DNA of 64,000 nt from Brevibacillus panacihumi (GTDB lineage Bacteria > Bacillota > Bacilli > Brevibacillales > Brevibacillaceae), in the NCBI RefSeq assembly GCF_003710985.1, contig NZ_RHHT01000026.1, positions 62,001-126,000 on the forward strand, in the 5' to 3' direction. This document shows positions 27,673 to 37,294 of this stretch, in pieces. A model generated the notes under the pieces. The model worked only from the letters and a program-made list of their open reading frames with translations, ran no database searches and was not told where the DNA came from. Each line of letters begins with the position of its first letter. The first letter of the stretch is position 1. The position numbers and the translations under genes were made by a program.

Positions 27673-28786
27673 GCGGCACCTCCTCCATTCCTCGTCTGCG
27701 CCAGGAATCCTTGATCACGACACATAGATAGAGAAAGATCGGGTAGATAAAAGAAGCAAAAAAACCGATCTGTGAAATGAGTGAAGTATATGCAGATACC
27801 TGTTCTCGGGTGATCATTGGCAGCGTTCCCAGGAAAACCGCTAATAGTACGATCAGAGTGGATTTCAGATGGGACCATTGATGCATCCGCTTGAATCCCC
27901 GAGCAACACTCCAGGTAAATAGCATGACGTTCGGCATAATCACAAATAACCAAACCGATACGATGATCATCTCGAAGCGTTCGATAAACGGTAAATGAAC
28001 CATCTGCTGTACAGTCAGTGTAGCCCAGGTAGTTTTCTGCAACTGCAGCGAGCTGAAAAACGTCAGGGCCAGAATAATCAATATGAGGTAGACCAGATTC
28101 GTGAACAGTACACCGTATTGGGCGAAGACACGGGCTTTTTCTTTGTTTTGGGCGAATGGATACAGCATGTAAAGGATTTCAAAGCCAATCAGCGACAAAG
28201 ACATACGTCTCGCTCCTTCGAGTAACTCCAGGATCGTGGAATCCGCAACCGGAAAAAGGTAGGACCACCTGGCGTGCTGGAAAGGAAAATACAGAAAACT
28301 GATCAGCCATATCGTCATAATGAAACTGATAAAGACATACCCGGTGATCACCCTGATGCCCCCGAGAATCGTATAGAGGGCCAATCCCAATATGATGGCC
28401 GCGACAATCCACGTCGTTATTTCGGTAAACATCCACGTCTGCAGCACTTCAATGTAATCCCGCATGATCATAATCGTAACCAGTACGAAATACAGCATGT
28501 ACCCATAATTAAAAAGACTGCCGATCCGCTTGCCAAATACATCGTGATTGATTCCATATAAATCAGAGGATGGGTACCTTTTAAGCGTTCGGCCGATCAG
28601 CCACATGACGAGATGGACGGCCAGACCCCCGAGGATGACCGATATCCATGCGTCATAACCAGTTTCTCTTACGATCACTCGCTCGAACCCCAATACGCCA
28701 ACACCGACCTGATTCGAATAAATCAAAAAAAAGAAGAGATAGGCAGGAATTTGATTCGTTGCCTTCGGGAATACGTTGACTTGCAT
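27656..28786 (-). CDS. Spore germination receptor B subunit (permease-like)
   Basis: A 376-residue protein of the GerB spore permease family (APC superfamily), with about ten membrane helices starting at IPAYLFFFLIYSNQVGVGVLGFER read in parts. The B subunit holds the germinant-binding pocket, by analogy with GerBB in Bacillus. It lies 10 bases after the end of the A reading frame and overlaps the C gene. Its frame is intact. Confidence 0.92.
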   Translation of the reverse strand: MQVNVFPKATNQIPAYLFFFLIYSNQVGVGVLGFERVIVRETGYDAWISVILGGLAVHLVMWLIGRTLKRYPSSDLYGINHDVFGKRIGSLFNYGYMLYFVLVTIMIMRDYIEVLQTWMFTEITTWIVAAIILGLALYTILGGIRVITGYVFISFIMTIWLISFLYFPFQHARWSYLFPVADSTILELLEGARRMSLSLIGFEILYMLYPFAQNKEKARVFAQYGVLFTNLVYLILIILALTFFSSLQLQKTTWATLTVQQMVHLPFIERFEMIIVSVWLFVIMPNVMLFTWSVARGFKRMHQWSHLKSTLIVLLAVFLGTLPMITREQVSAYTSLISQIGFFASFIYPIFLYLCVVIKDSWRRRGMEEVPHDTGE

Positions 28787-28796
28787 GGACTCTCAC

Positions 28797-30277
28797 CTAC
28801 TCATCGATGTCTTCATGCTGCCTTCCTTTTTGGGGATCAAACCGCCTTATGTCCAGAGGGCGGTATATTTTGGGGCGTAAAGAGAAAAAGGAAATCGGCA
28901 TCCGGATGATACTGTCTTTCAAGTCAGATAAACGCAATGGATACAGCGGCTCGAGGTACGGGCTGCCCAAACTTGTCAACCTCAGCAGATGTGACACCAA
29001 AAAACTCAGACCGACAACAATCCCGAATCCCCCCCAGATCCCCGCTAACAGAATGATGGGGAATCGCAGTACCCGAATGGCGGCACCCAGTGAATAACTG
29101 GGTGAGCTAAATGATGAAAGGGCTCCGAGCGCGACAATGATAATCAAGATATTGCTGGTAAAGCCCGCCTGCACAATAGCTTGTTGATTACGATACCGCC
29201 CACGATACCGATGGTTTGCCCGATTTTCGTCGGCAGCCGGGCACCTGCCTCACGCAAAAGCTCAATGATGCCTTCCAGCAAAATCGCCTCCATCAGAGGC
29301 GGGAAAGGGACCCGAGAACGGGATTGGGCCAGTGATATCAATAGGTCCACGGGAATCATTTCATAGTGAAAGGTCAAAATCGCGACATAGACAGGAGTAA
29401 AGATCAAAGCCAACAGAATCGCGCCTGATCGAAGCATCCGCAAAAAACTGGAGATCATCCAACGAAAATAGGAATCCTCCACCGCATGGAACAGTTGTGA
29501 AAAGGTAGTCGGCCCCATCAAGGCACTGGGGCTGCCTTCCACTAGAACGGCAACCTGACCCTGCATCAACCCAGCGACTGTCCGGTCTGGCCTCTCGGTA
29601 GTAAGCAGTTGTGGAAACATAGAAAAATCGTTGTCTTTAATGTATTGCGCCAAGAAACTGGCATCCGGAACTCCGGGTATTACTAAATCCTGTATACGTT
29701 GGCGCAACGTTTGAACATTGATCGGGTTAGAGATCCCTTCTACATAAAGCAGGGCGACATCCACGGGTGCAGTTTCACCAACCTGAAGCCGCTCGTACGA
29801 TAATAGCGGAGACTTGATGTACTTTCGGATCAAAGAGAGATTAACGTCTAAAGACTCTACAAACGAGTTTTTGGGACCCAATATGTTCGTTTCATTCTCT
29901 GGTGGACTGACTTGCCGTCCTTGGGTGCCGTCAGAAGGGAAATACACGCCATACTCTGCTTGATCCAGATGAATATAAATATCGCCTTGAAGAAGTCGGT
30001 CAATGACCTGTTTTTTACTGTACAGGCGTTGATCTACGGTTATGCCGATTTTGCTCTCGATTTGCGGCAAAGTGACAGTGGTTAAATCCAGTTCCTGCAG
30101 TCGAGGCAGCACGTGTTGATAAACCGCTTTTTTGTCTGCCATTGTGCTTAGGTAATAGAGGCGGAGACGACCGCCTTCCCCGTCTACATGCTCCACCTCT
30201 AGGTCGCCCGTTCTGGATGCCCATTGTTGAAACGTCTCACCCATGCTGTCGTCATCTCCCGAAGGTGAATGATTCAT
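28797..30277 (-). pseudogene. Spore germination receptor A subunit, broken by a frameshift
   Basis: Two frames together encode a GerA-family protein of about 490 residues. The first (30277-29144) has the cytoplasmic N-domain and most of the membrane domain and runs to IGIVGGIVI; there it leaves the family pattern and stops after 13 foreign residues. The second (from about 29180 to 28797) resumes with QAIVQAGFTSN and ends normally. The family has VIGQA at this point, so one base seems missing near 29180. It may be a true mutation or a sequence error; the B and C genes are intact. The start could be ATG 30244 (GGGAG upstream) instead of 30277; a CATACTTA box at 30289-30282 resembles a sigma-G -10. 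Confidence 0.8.
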
Positions 30278-30348
30278 GGGTTAAGTATGCCCAGCGAATT
30301 GGATGATTACCCTTTGTTTGGAATGATGCAGCGGAACGAATAAAAATG

Positions 30349-30380
30349 AAAAAAGCCCGCTGATTGTATTCAGCAGGCTT
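30349..30380 (-). terminator. Intrinsic terminator after the PAS chemoreceptor
   Basis: AAGCCTGCTGA and TCAGCGGGCTT arms (30380-30370, 30363-30353) are followed on the minus strand by TTTTTTC. Confidence 0.85.
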
Positions 30381-30409
30381 GGTCACTTCGTTGAAACGAT
30401 TCCTATTCG

Positions 30410-31318
30410 TCATACCATCCGACTTAATGTTTTTGCTTGTTTATCCAACTTGCCAACAGCTTCGCCGATCCCTGCAAATTCTTCTACTACATGCTGAATT
30501 TGTTGTTGGCTGTCGGTAATGACCATTTGAGAGGTCTTCATTCCTTCACTGACTCTTTCGACATGCTGGGAAATCCCCTCTATAGTAGCTTGAATCTCCT
30601 GTGTAGCTTGTTGTACTTTCTCCGCTAACTTTCGCACTTCAGTAGCTACGACATGAAAGCCTCTTCCATGTTCCCCGGCATGCACCGCTTCAATCGCTGC
30701 ATTTAACGCAAGCAGGTTCGTTTGCGAGGCAAATTGCCGAATTGTCTTCACAATTCGTTGAACGGCAATATTCTGCTGCTCCAAGTCATCAAGATACCCC
30801 AAATTTCTCTTATTGTCTTCTGTCAAACGAACAATTGCCGAAGATACTTGTTGATTGCGGGTTATGCCTTCCTCTGTACGTGACAGCAGCTCTTCTGACA
30901 TACTTTTCAGTTCGCTAGTTATTTGAGCTTTTGCAGATTCTCGCTCTGTTATGTCTGTCGCCACCTTGAGAACTGCAACGACTCGACCATTTTCGTCATG
31001 AATGGGCATATACGTCGCTTCCAGATTAAGCATTCTCCCATCCTTCGCCAGACGTACGATTTTCTCCTGAAACATCTTCCCGTTTCTCAGGTTATTCCAC
31101 AATAACCGGTAATCAGAACTATTGGCGAATTCTGCTGTACAAAATTGCCGGTGGTGTACGCCGACTAACTCCTGTACACGGTAGCCCATCGCCTGAGCAA
31201 AATTTTCGTTTGCCCATAGCACTTCTCCATGGATATTAAATTCAATCATAGCAAAAGATTTTTCGAGTGCGGCAAGGATTGCTTTTTCATTGAGCACTTG
31301 CGTTGTCCGTAATACCAA
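30410..31318 (-). CDS. Soluble PAS-domain chemoreceptor
   Basis: About 302 residues without membrane segments. A PAS domain (residues about 15-130: [20 protein letters not shown], then [21 protein letters not shown]) is joined to a short signalling domain with the tip [22 protein letters not shown]; the usual AARAGEHG reads [11 protein letters not shown] receptors of this type, as in Aer-like or haem/FAD PAS proteins, sense redox state or small molecules in the cytosol. TTG 31318 is chosen because GGGAGG lies 7 bases upstream; a longer frame to 31345 has no ribosome site. Confidence 0.82.
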   Translation of the reverse strand: MVLRTTQVLNEKAILAALEKSFAMIEFNIHGEVLWANENFAQAMGYRVQELVGVHHRQFCTAEFANSSDYRLLWNNLRNGKMFQEKIVRLAKDGRMLNLEATYMPIHDENGRVVAVLKVATDITERESAKAQITSELKSMSEELLSRTEEGITRNQQVSSAIVRLTEDNKRNLGYLDDLEQQNIAVQRIVKTIRQFASQTNLLALNAAIEAVHAGEHGRGFHVVATEVRKLAEKVQQATQEIQATIEGISQHVERVSEGMKTSQMVITDSQQQIQHVVEEFAGIGEAVGKLDKQAKTLSRMV

Positions 31319-31396
31319 TCGAATGCCTCCCATTATCCAAGACACTATCAGAAGGAAAATACGTTACATCCTCCCATCTTAGCCTATAAATTCACT

Positions 31397-31413
31397 CTGA
31401 ATATTTTCTGAAT
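31397..31413 (-). promoter_or_regulatory. Direct-repeat site upstream of the PAS chemoreceptor
   Basis: The 17 bases CTGAATATTTTCTGAAT (plus strand) contain CTGAAT twice with an 11-base period. The identical 17 bases occur at 36276-36292 upstream of the adhesin. Here they lie about 80-95 bases before the chemoreceptor start. Confidence 0.5.
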
Positions 31414-31454
31414 GGCCTAGTGGTTTGGCCCGTCGACAACTATAAAAATAGGGT

Positions 31455-31486
31455 AAAAAAAGCCTGCTGACTTCTGTCAGCAGGCT
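31455..31486 (-). terminator. Intrinsic terminator after the adhesin gene
   Basis: Perfect 11-bp arms AGCCTGCTGAC and GTCAGCAGGCT with a 4-base loop are followed on the minus strand by TTTTTTT. Confidence 0.92.
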
Positions 31487-31507
31487 ATACCTCGTTACGA
31501 GAAAAGA

Positions 31508-34500
31508 TTAGTGGTTGCGGCCAATGCGCTTCCTACTATAGAGCCATGCTCCCAGCGCAATCAGGGTTGCCCCCAGCAATTGCAGCGGCAGATGACTTTC
31601 TTCCCCTGTCTTCGGCAAAACTTTTGCTTTGCCCGAAGCATCCTTGTCTGGATACAGACCTCCAGCAGGAACATTCCCGTCTACTTCGTAAAGAGGCTCG
31701 TCTGTCCCTGTCGTTCCCTTTCCTGGCCCTTGATTCCCAGGTCCTTCCGGAGCAGGAGTCGGGGCTGTCGGATCAGGTTCTACCGTATTCGGATTTGTAT
31801 CCGTTGGTTCGGTCGGTACTGATGGCTCTATTGGTGTTGTTGGTTCTACTGGTTGAGTAGGTTGGGTCGGTACGCCTGGTTGTTCAGGTTTCTTATCAGT
31901 CCCACCCGATGAACCTGGCCGATCCGGTTTGTCTCTGTCCGGTCTATCTCTGTCCGGTTTGTCCTTGTCCGGCTTCTCTGGTTTCTCCGGATCCGGCTTT
32001 GGATCTACCGGTGGATCGACTGGCGGTTCCGGATCTACCGGTGGATCGACTGGCGGTTCCGGATCTACCGGTGGATCGACTGGCGGTTCTGGATCTACCG
32101 GTGGATCGACTGGTGGTTCCGGATCAACTGGCGGATCGACTGGCGGTTCCGGATCAACCGGTGGATCTACTGGCGGTTCTGGATCAGGAGTTCCGCCTCC
32201 GCCGCCTCCGCCACCTCCGCCGCCGGAATAGCGGTTGTTTTCGACGGTAATAAGCGTGACTTTCCCTTTTTCAATGGTAAACTCAGTCAGTCTATCCTTG
32301 ATGACATAACCGCTCGGTGCCCTAGTCTCCTCGAAGTAGTATGTGCCTGGTCTGAGATCGTCAACGTGCAGTTCACCGTTGTCATCCGTGGACAATCCGC
32401 TCAGGATTGGGTTCTTGTTTTCGTCAAGAATCCTGAACTGCGCTCCTTTTAATGTAACGTTGGGACGACCGGATTCGATTTTGGTTAATTTCACTTCGCC
32501 CGGAATCATTTTGTTAGTGAATAGAAGCGGTCCTACTAGTTGTTCGTCTGTGATTTCAAACTCCAGCGGTTCCTGCTCTCTGACATAGTCAGTAGGAGCA
32601 ACTATCTCCACAAGCTGATATTTACCCGCTTTCAGATTTGTTAGTTCGAGTACACCATGTTCATCTGTCGTCAGGTTCTCCTTCACTGGATTGCCGTCTC
32701 CGTCCCGAAGCTCAAACACAGCGCCTGTTAGCGAGATGCTGTTGTCATGTTCGTCGACTTTCACGATTTTCACAGAGCCGTAATAAGCTTCGTTCTCCTT
32801 CGTTCTTTCGACGATTACCGTCTGGAACTGTTCAATTGTGAACGTAATTGGAGTCTCATCAAGCTTGTACCCCTTTGGTGCAACCGTTTCGATCAATTGA
32901 TACTCTCCAGGCGGTAATTCTTCCAGATAAAGCTCCCCGTTTACATTCGACACGAGCGTGGCAGGGTAAGCCACGTCCTCAAAATCACTGACGTTTTTGC
33001 GCTGGAGCTTGAACTCAGCGCCTGCAAGTCCTCGTCCGGACTCTGCATCTACTTTCTTCAATAATACGCTCCATTTGCCTTTCTTGTTGACAACCGGGAA
33101 TTCATGATTGGCATCAGTCAGCTTCACAATCTTCCCGCTTCTGTATGCCTCGTCGATCACATAGCCAGATGGGGCCGACACCTCTTTTAGCACGTATTCC
33201 CGGAAGTTGTACTTCTTCTTCGTTGTCGTAACTCCATTGGCATCTGTTGGTTCCAGTGTTTCAAGAAGCATTTTACCTGACTTGTCATAGAGTTCGAAGA
33301 CCGCGCCAGCCAAAGGAATATGCGTATCCTGATCGGTTTTTACAATGCTTAAATATTCTTTGCCTTGAGGGTAACCATCGCCTCCAGCTCCAGCCAGACT
33401 TACTTTGATTCCTACATTTCCTTCTGTATCGACCGCATAGGCAACTTTTCCGTTAAAAGATGCGCTGTTCTCGATGGTCTCCCCGTCACCAGCGTTGATA
33501 AACGATTGATACTCCAAGATATACGGTTTCTCAATCGGATGCTTGAAGGTCAGTGTAAAGGAATGCTTTCCTTCAGCAGGTGTAAGGATCGACAAATTGT
33601 ACTGTTGCGGATCCACAAGGGCTCCTTTGGTCACATTCCCGCTCGCATCTACTGTTGTCTCATACAGCCTGATGGAGTCTGGCAAGAGCATCTGATTTTC
33701 AGATAAGGTATCGGTAACTGCTTCTCCCGCAGCAAGCCAGGACTGATTGCGATTCAAGTAAATCGTCCAGAAAGCTAGTTCCGAATCGGCTCCTTTTCCC
33801 TGCTCACCTTTCTTTGCGACATACTCCCCACCATATCTGGGCTTCACAGAAGCGGATTGCCGGAAGAGTGGCAGCCCATCACCATCTCTCAGAACGGCAT
33901 CGTTTTGGTACTCTTTCAGCACCTCGGTACCTTCCAGGCTTGTCTGGTAGACAATGCGATAGGAGGTGGAAATTGGCCCATCCAATGTAAGCTGAAACCC
34001 TTTTGTCCCTTCTCTATCACCTAAATCGCCCACAAAAGAATATTTGTCTTTCGAAACCTCAGCTCCCACTTCTACCTGATCGGCTCCACCTTTCAAGGTC
34101 AGATGATAGATTTTCAGTGATTCCTCAATGAAATCCATATCTTCTTGGTAGTAATCCGTGATGACTGGATTCTGGATGGTTTGCTTATTGTAGTTAACAT
34201 CGATAATCCAGGTGATCCGTTTGGTTCTGGGGTCATATGTTCCTGTTTTCATTCCGTTATTCTTGGTGTAATTGTCTGGAGATACTTTAGCGGAACTACT
34301 TTTCTCATAAGTCTCCCCATTCTCCAGCCAAGTCAGCTTTCCGAGGTTGGTAATGTCGCGATTGAAGAGATTTGGGTCGAAGCTGGTTCTGTACTCGATA
34401 TCGTAAGAGGAGCTGATTTCCTGTTGGAAGATAATTCTAAACCCTTTCGATAATTCCGTATCGTCAGGTTCAATGGGTTCTACCACATAATGAGTACCCT

Positions 34501-36151
34501 TGTCCAGTCCTGGGATCGTCAGGCTTTCTTCAATCAGCTTCAATCCCTGTCCCTCATATGTGTCCGTGATGACGACGTTGTTCATCACATATTTATCGTA
34601 GTTCAAACCCATTTTCCAACGTATGGTTTTTTTGTCGTAATCAATCTCTTCATTTTTGGCATTTTTCCAGAAAATGACCTGAGAGATACCTCTCGTCACA
34701 GTCTCTGTCCTGCCATCGTGCATCTTGACCTCGTTCGTCACTGTAGCACTTTCACGAACGCGTTCATTTGCCTTTGTCTCGTACACAATCTCGTAAGCGG
34801 AATTAATATCCTGTTTAAAGTGGAGCTTATAACCATCCTCAGCGTCGTTTACAGTCACATCGTATTTACTTGGGTCAACCTGTTGTCCCCTGCTACCTGT
34901 GCCATCACTGTTGATTGTAACGTTATAAACCTTTAGCGAACTCTCATCAAATCCTTGGGTCATTCCCTGCTTATTGGTGAAGACTTTGTCTTCGATCCAG
35001 GCATCTGACTGCAGGATAGAACGCTCAGTGTAGTTGTACTCGACAGACCAGGTTATCGTTTGCGTGATTTGATCGTAATTGAGCGACTTTTTCGCAAGTG
35101 GCTGGCTAAATTTCACCGAGACGGTTGCGGAATCTTCCTTGGTATAATCGTCTCCTACAACCTTCGCGCTATTTGTGTAGCTAGTCTTTTCCCCGACAAC
35201 TTTGGTTTGGTACGTTACACGATAGGCATCTTCAATATTGCCGAAACTTAATTGAAGCTGGTTTCCGCTCGAGGAGTCCGTAAATCCATTAAAGGCGTTT
35301 TCCTCACTTACGCTTCCATTTAACATGACCTTCAGCTTGTACACCCGGATAGATCCGGGAACAAGTTCAAGCCCCTCGGGAATGGTATCTTCTAAGCTGG
35401 CATTGGAAATATTCTTTTCACCCTTGTTAAAGTCGACCTCCCAGTCAACCACGCTTGGATTCATTCCTCTATCGGGGGTGCCACGTTTGTCCATTTCTTC
35501 ATCACTTTTGCTTTTGAAATGGACGTTAATAATCTCGTTGGGGAAATCGAATTCAATCGGTTGTCTGGTACTTCCGTTAAGCTTCTCTTCGTCAAATTCT
35601 CTCCAAACCCAGAAGTTACCAGTTACTTCTTCATCCTCAATATTACTGTCAAACGTGAAAGTAACTTTTCCCTCCGGTGTCACTAGAAAGGTACCGTAAA
35701 TCCCGGATTCCCCTTCCAAATTACCCTCCAACTCCCGGTTTGTTCCAAACTCATCCGGGAGAGAGAAGGTAAAATAGTCTCCATCCACGTAACCATGGCC
35801 CGCAGGGAGTTTCCAAGTATAGTAGACTTTTACACGATCCCCGACATTTGGCCTAACCGTTGTAATATTCTTGTCGTCTGCGTCCTTAATGACTACGCTC
35901 TCAATGATATTTTCCGTAATTTCCTGTCCGCCCTCCGGTACTGGAGAAGTAGGGACTGGCACCGGTTCTTCTCCCGGCTCTGTGTCCAACTCTGTCCCAA
36001 CCCCTGACTCGTCTTGCTGTTGAGTGTCTTCCACGCTAACCCCTGCATCTTGTAATCCTTCATTCGCGCTGACAAATGTAGTTGGCATGAATAGATTCAA
36101 CAGTAAAGCGAATACGAGATAGACAGACAGGACTCTCCTTCTCTCCCACAT
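31508..36151 (-). CDS. LPXTG-anchored collagen-adhesin-like surface protein with SpaA/CnaB repeats
   Basis: A 1547-residue wall protein. It has a signal peptide (about residues 1-30), an N-terminal Cna-type adhesive domain (about 85-225), and five or so related modules marked by TITWSVEYNY, TIRWKMGLNYD, RITWIIDVNYN and AFWTIYLN (about 230-970). Four SpaA/CnaB domains follow. Each has the isopeptide lysine near its start (SIVKTD, LLKKVD, KIVKVD, KLTKIE) and glutamate near its end (LKEVSAP, LIETVAP, LVEIVAP, FEETRAP). A run of 11 glycines, a Pro/Asp repeat stalk and the sorting signal LPKTGEE-helix-RKR end it. A sortase would anchor it to peptidoglycan. ATG 36151 lies 11 bases after GAGGTGA; GTG 36166 is an alternative. 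Confidence 0.93.
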   Translation of the reverse strand: MWERRRVLSVYLVFALLLNLFMPTTFVSANEGLQDAGVSVEDTQQQDESGVGTELDTEPGEEPVPVPTSPVPEGGQEITENIIESVVIKDADDKNITTVRPNVGDRVKVYYTWKLPAGHGYVDGDYFTFSLPDEFGTNRELEGNLEGESGIYGTFLVTPEGKVTFTFDSNIEDEEVTGNFWVWREFDEEKLNGSTRQPIEFDFPNEIINVHFKSKSDEEMDKRGTPDRGMNPSVVDWEVDFNKGEKNISNASLEDTIPEGLELVPGSIRVYKLKVMLNGSVSEENAFNGFTDSSSGNQLQLSFGNIEDAYRVTYQTKVVGEKTSYTNSAKVVGDDYTKEDSATVSVKFSQPLAKKSLNYDQITQTITWSVEYNYTERSILQSDAWIEDKVFTNKQGMTQGFDESSLKVYNVTINSDGTGSRGQQVDPSKYDVTVNDAEDGYKLHFKQDINSAYEIVYETKANERVRESATVTNEVKMHDGRTETVTRGISQVIFWKNAKNEEIDYDKKTIRWKMGLNYDKYVMNNVVITDTYEGQGLKLIEESLTIPGLDKGTHYVVEPIEPDDTELSKGFRIIFQQEISSSYDIEYRTSFDPNLFNRDITNLGKLTWLENGETYEKSSSAKVSPDNYTKNNGMKTGTYDPRTKRITWIIDVNYNKQTIQNPVITDYYQEDMDFIEESLKIYHLTLKGGADQVEVGAEVSKDKYSFVGDLGDREGTKGFQLTLDGPISTSYRIVYQTSLEGTEVLKEYQNDAVLRDGDGLPLFRQSASVKPRYGGEYVAKKGEQGKGADSELAFWTIYLNRNQSWLAAGEAVTDTLSENQMLLPDSIRLYETTVDASGNVTKGALVDPQQYNLSILTPAEGKHSFTLTFKHPIEKPYILEYQSFINAGDGETIENSASFNGKVAYAVDTEGNVGIKVSLAGAGGDGYPQGKEYLSIVKTDQDTHIPLAGAVFELYDKSGKMLLETLEPTDANGVTTTKKKYNFREYVLKEVSAPSGYVIDEAYRSGKIVKLTDANHEFPVVNKKGKWSVLLKKVDAESGRGLAGAEFKLQRKNVSDFEDVAYPATLVSNVNGELYLEELPPGEYQLIETVAPKGYKLDETPITFTIEQFQTVIVERTKENEAYYGSVKIVKVDEHDNSISLTGAVFELRDGDGNPVKENLTTDEHGVLELTNLKAGKYQLVEIVAPTDYVREQEPLEFEITDEQLVGPLLFTNKMIPGEVKLTKIESGRPNVTLKGAQFRILDENKNPILSGLSTDDNGELHVDDLRPGTYYFEETRAPSGYVIKDRLTEFTIEKGKVTLITVENNRYSGGGGGGGGGGGTPDPEPPVDPPVDPEPPVDPPVDPEPPVDPPVDPEPPVDPPVDPEPPVDPPVDPEPPVDPPVDPKPDPEKPEKPDKDKPDRDRPDRDKPDRPGSSGGTDKKPEQPGVPTQPTQPVEPTTPIEPSVPTEPTDTNPNTVEPDPTAPTPAPEGPGNQGPGKGTTGTDEPLYEVDGNVPAGGLYPDKDASGKAKVLPKTGEESHLPLQLLGATLIALGAWLYSRKRIGRNH
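32001..32180 (-). repeat. Six tandem 30-bp units encoding the adhesin Pro/Asp stalk
   Basis: Six uninterrupted 30-base units encode the decapeptide PEPPVDPPVD. The first two are identical and the third differs by one base; the last three carry several synonymous changes. Such repeats change in number by slippage or recombination and set the length of the wall-spanning stalk. Confidence 0.92.
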
Positions 36152-36275
36152 TCTAATAATGTTCACCTCGCATTTTTAGATGACAAGGCAGTACGTCATG
36201 GAGATTTACCTCAAGATGTAATAGGGTACACCCTTGTCCCCAATTTTGTTCCAACAGATAGCTTACAAATACAAA

Positions 36276-36292
36276 CTGAATATTTTCTGAAT
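36276..36292 (-). promoter_or_regulatory. Direct-repeat site upstream of the adhesin gene
   Basis: Second copy of the 17-base CTGAATATTTTCTGAAT with CTGAAT repeated at an 11-base period, 125-140 bases before the adhesin start. The flanking AAATWCA is also shared with the copy at 31397. Direct repeats one helical turn apart are the usual target shape for OmpR/SARP-type DNA-binding domains such as that of the regulator at 38008. Confidence 0.5.
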
Positions 36293-36301
36293 CACAGAGA
36301 A

Positions 36302-36341
36302 TGAAAAAACCGCCCCCTCTCTTTCCAGAGATGGAGCGGCT
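36302..36341 (-). terminator. Intrinsic terminator after the transglutaminase-like gene
   Basis: On the minus strand an interrupted stem GCCGC-CC-CTCT / AGAG-GG-GCGG is followed by TTTTTT. Confidence 0.8.
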
Positions 36342-36359
36342 GTTTGGCCTGCTGACGCT

Positions 36360-37157
36360 TTAGAATTGTTTTTCTGTAATATACTCGCTTTTATTTTTGA
36401 TCATGGTCGGTTTTTTCGTGCCCTTCGACATGATCGAATCATATGTCGTATCGATGGTGACCCATTCATTGGTATCTTTGAAATAGATCTCGTTCCAGGC
36501 ATGATACTGCACAATGTCATTCTTTTTTCCCATGACCAACTTGGTCGGGATGCCCTCGCTGCGGAGCATGGCCGCAAACAGAGCCGAATAATCATAACAG
36601 ATGCCTTGTCCGACTTGCAGAGTCGCATCTACCGAAGGGATATATTCGCTAGTGACGACCTTTGCTTTCTCATAGTCGTATTGAACGTTTTGAATGATAT
36701 AGTTGTAAGTCGCGGCGACTTTTTCCCTGTCGGTCTTCAAATCCTTGGTCAACTCGCGGGCTTTCGCAATCGCCTGTGTTTGCTCATTCCAGTAAATCAT
36801 CTGGATTGGCTGTAGATAGACAGCTTCCTGGCTGGATGCGGTCAGGACTACCTCTCTGTTTTCAACCATACGATACTTATTCCCCATGACATTTTCCAAA
36901 ACAGAGATCGTATACGTACCATCTCCCAATTGCAAGGGAAAGCGATTATTCGCCTCGATACTGTAATAAAAATGTTGGTTCCCTTTGGTGATTTTCACCT
37001 TTTCGCTGCCCCTAGCAGGGTCCTTCTGTATGGACACGACACCATGGCTCAACTCGCTTACATCGATGCGAGAAGCAGATGAATTCGCCCAAGCAGTGAC
37101 GGGAACAGTCAAACAGAAAATACTTAATAAAGCCAACGTCAATCGGCTTTTGAACAT
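36360..37157 (-). CDS. Exported transglutaminase-like protein
   Basis: A 265-residue secreted protein. A signal peptide (about 1-24, cleavage after AWA) and a beta-rich region (25-115) precede a transglutaminase-core domain. The Cys-His-Asp triad is readable: C187 in GQGICYDYSALFAAML, H219 in YHAWNEIYF and D236 in WVTIDTTYD. Such proteins act as proteases, cross-linkers or structural partners outside the cell. AGGGGAG lies 7 bases before the ATG and directly follows a c-di-GMP riboswitch, so expression should follow c-di-GMP. It lies between the adhesin and sortase genes, which suggests a role in the same surface structure. Confidence 0.9.
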   Translation of the reverse strand: MFKSRLTLALLSIFCLTVPVTAWANSSASRIDVSELSHGVVSIQKDPARGSEKVKITKGNQHFYYSIEANNRFPLQLGDGTYTISVLENVMGNKYRMVENREVVLTASSQEAVYLQPIQMIYWNEQTQAIAKARELTKDLKTDREKVAATYNYIIQNVQYDYEKAKVVTSEYIPSVDATLQVGQGICYDYSALFAAMLRSEGIPTKLVMGKKNDIVQYHAWNEIYFKDTNEWVTIDTTYDSIMSKGTKKPTMIKNKSEYITEKQF

Positions 37158-37164
37158 ATGTAAC

Positions 37165-37262
37165 TCCCCTTTCGGAAGCTGGCTGCCATCTTCATGAAGA
37201 AGGAAGGCCCTCTAGCTTTGCGTCTCTAATTTTCATTAGATTTGCCATTATCGTTTGAAAGT
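37165..37262 (-). promoter_or_regulatory. Cyclic-di-GMP-I (GEMM-I) riboswitch
   Basis: Read on the minus strand, the aptamer core is all present: AATGGCAAA (37249-37241), a TCTAAT-GAAA-ATTAGA stem with the GAAA tetraloop (37240-37225), the invariant GACGCAAAGC (37224-37215), GGGCC, a TTC-rich second stem, and GATGGCAGCCAGC (37190-37178). A CTTTC/GAAAG closing helix (37260-37256 with 37172-37168) ends next to the AGGGGAG ribosome site of the transglutaminase-like gene. No terminator hairpin lies between aptamer and start codon, so control is probably at translation. Whether c-di-GMP turns it on or off is not clear. Confidence 0.9.
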
Positions 37263-37294
37263 TATGATTTTGAGAACAGAATACCATACATTTT

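Noticed and set aside
32001-32180. Possible CRISPR-like array
   Set aside because: The 30-base units are contiguous without spacers and encode a Pro/Asp stalk in frame with the adhesin.
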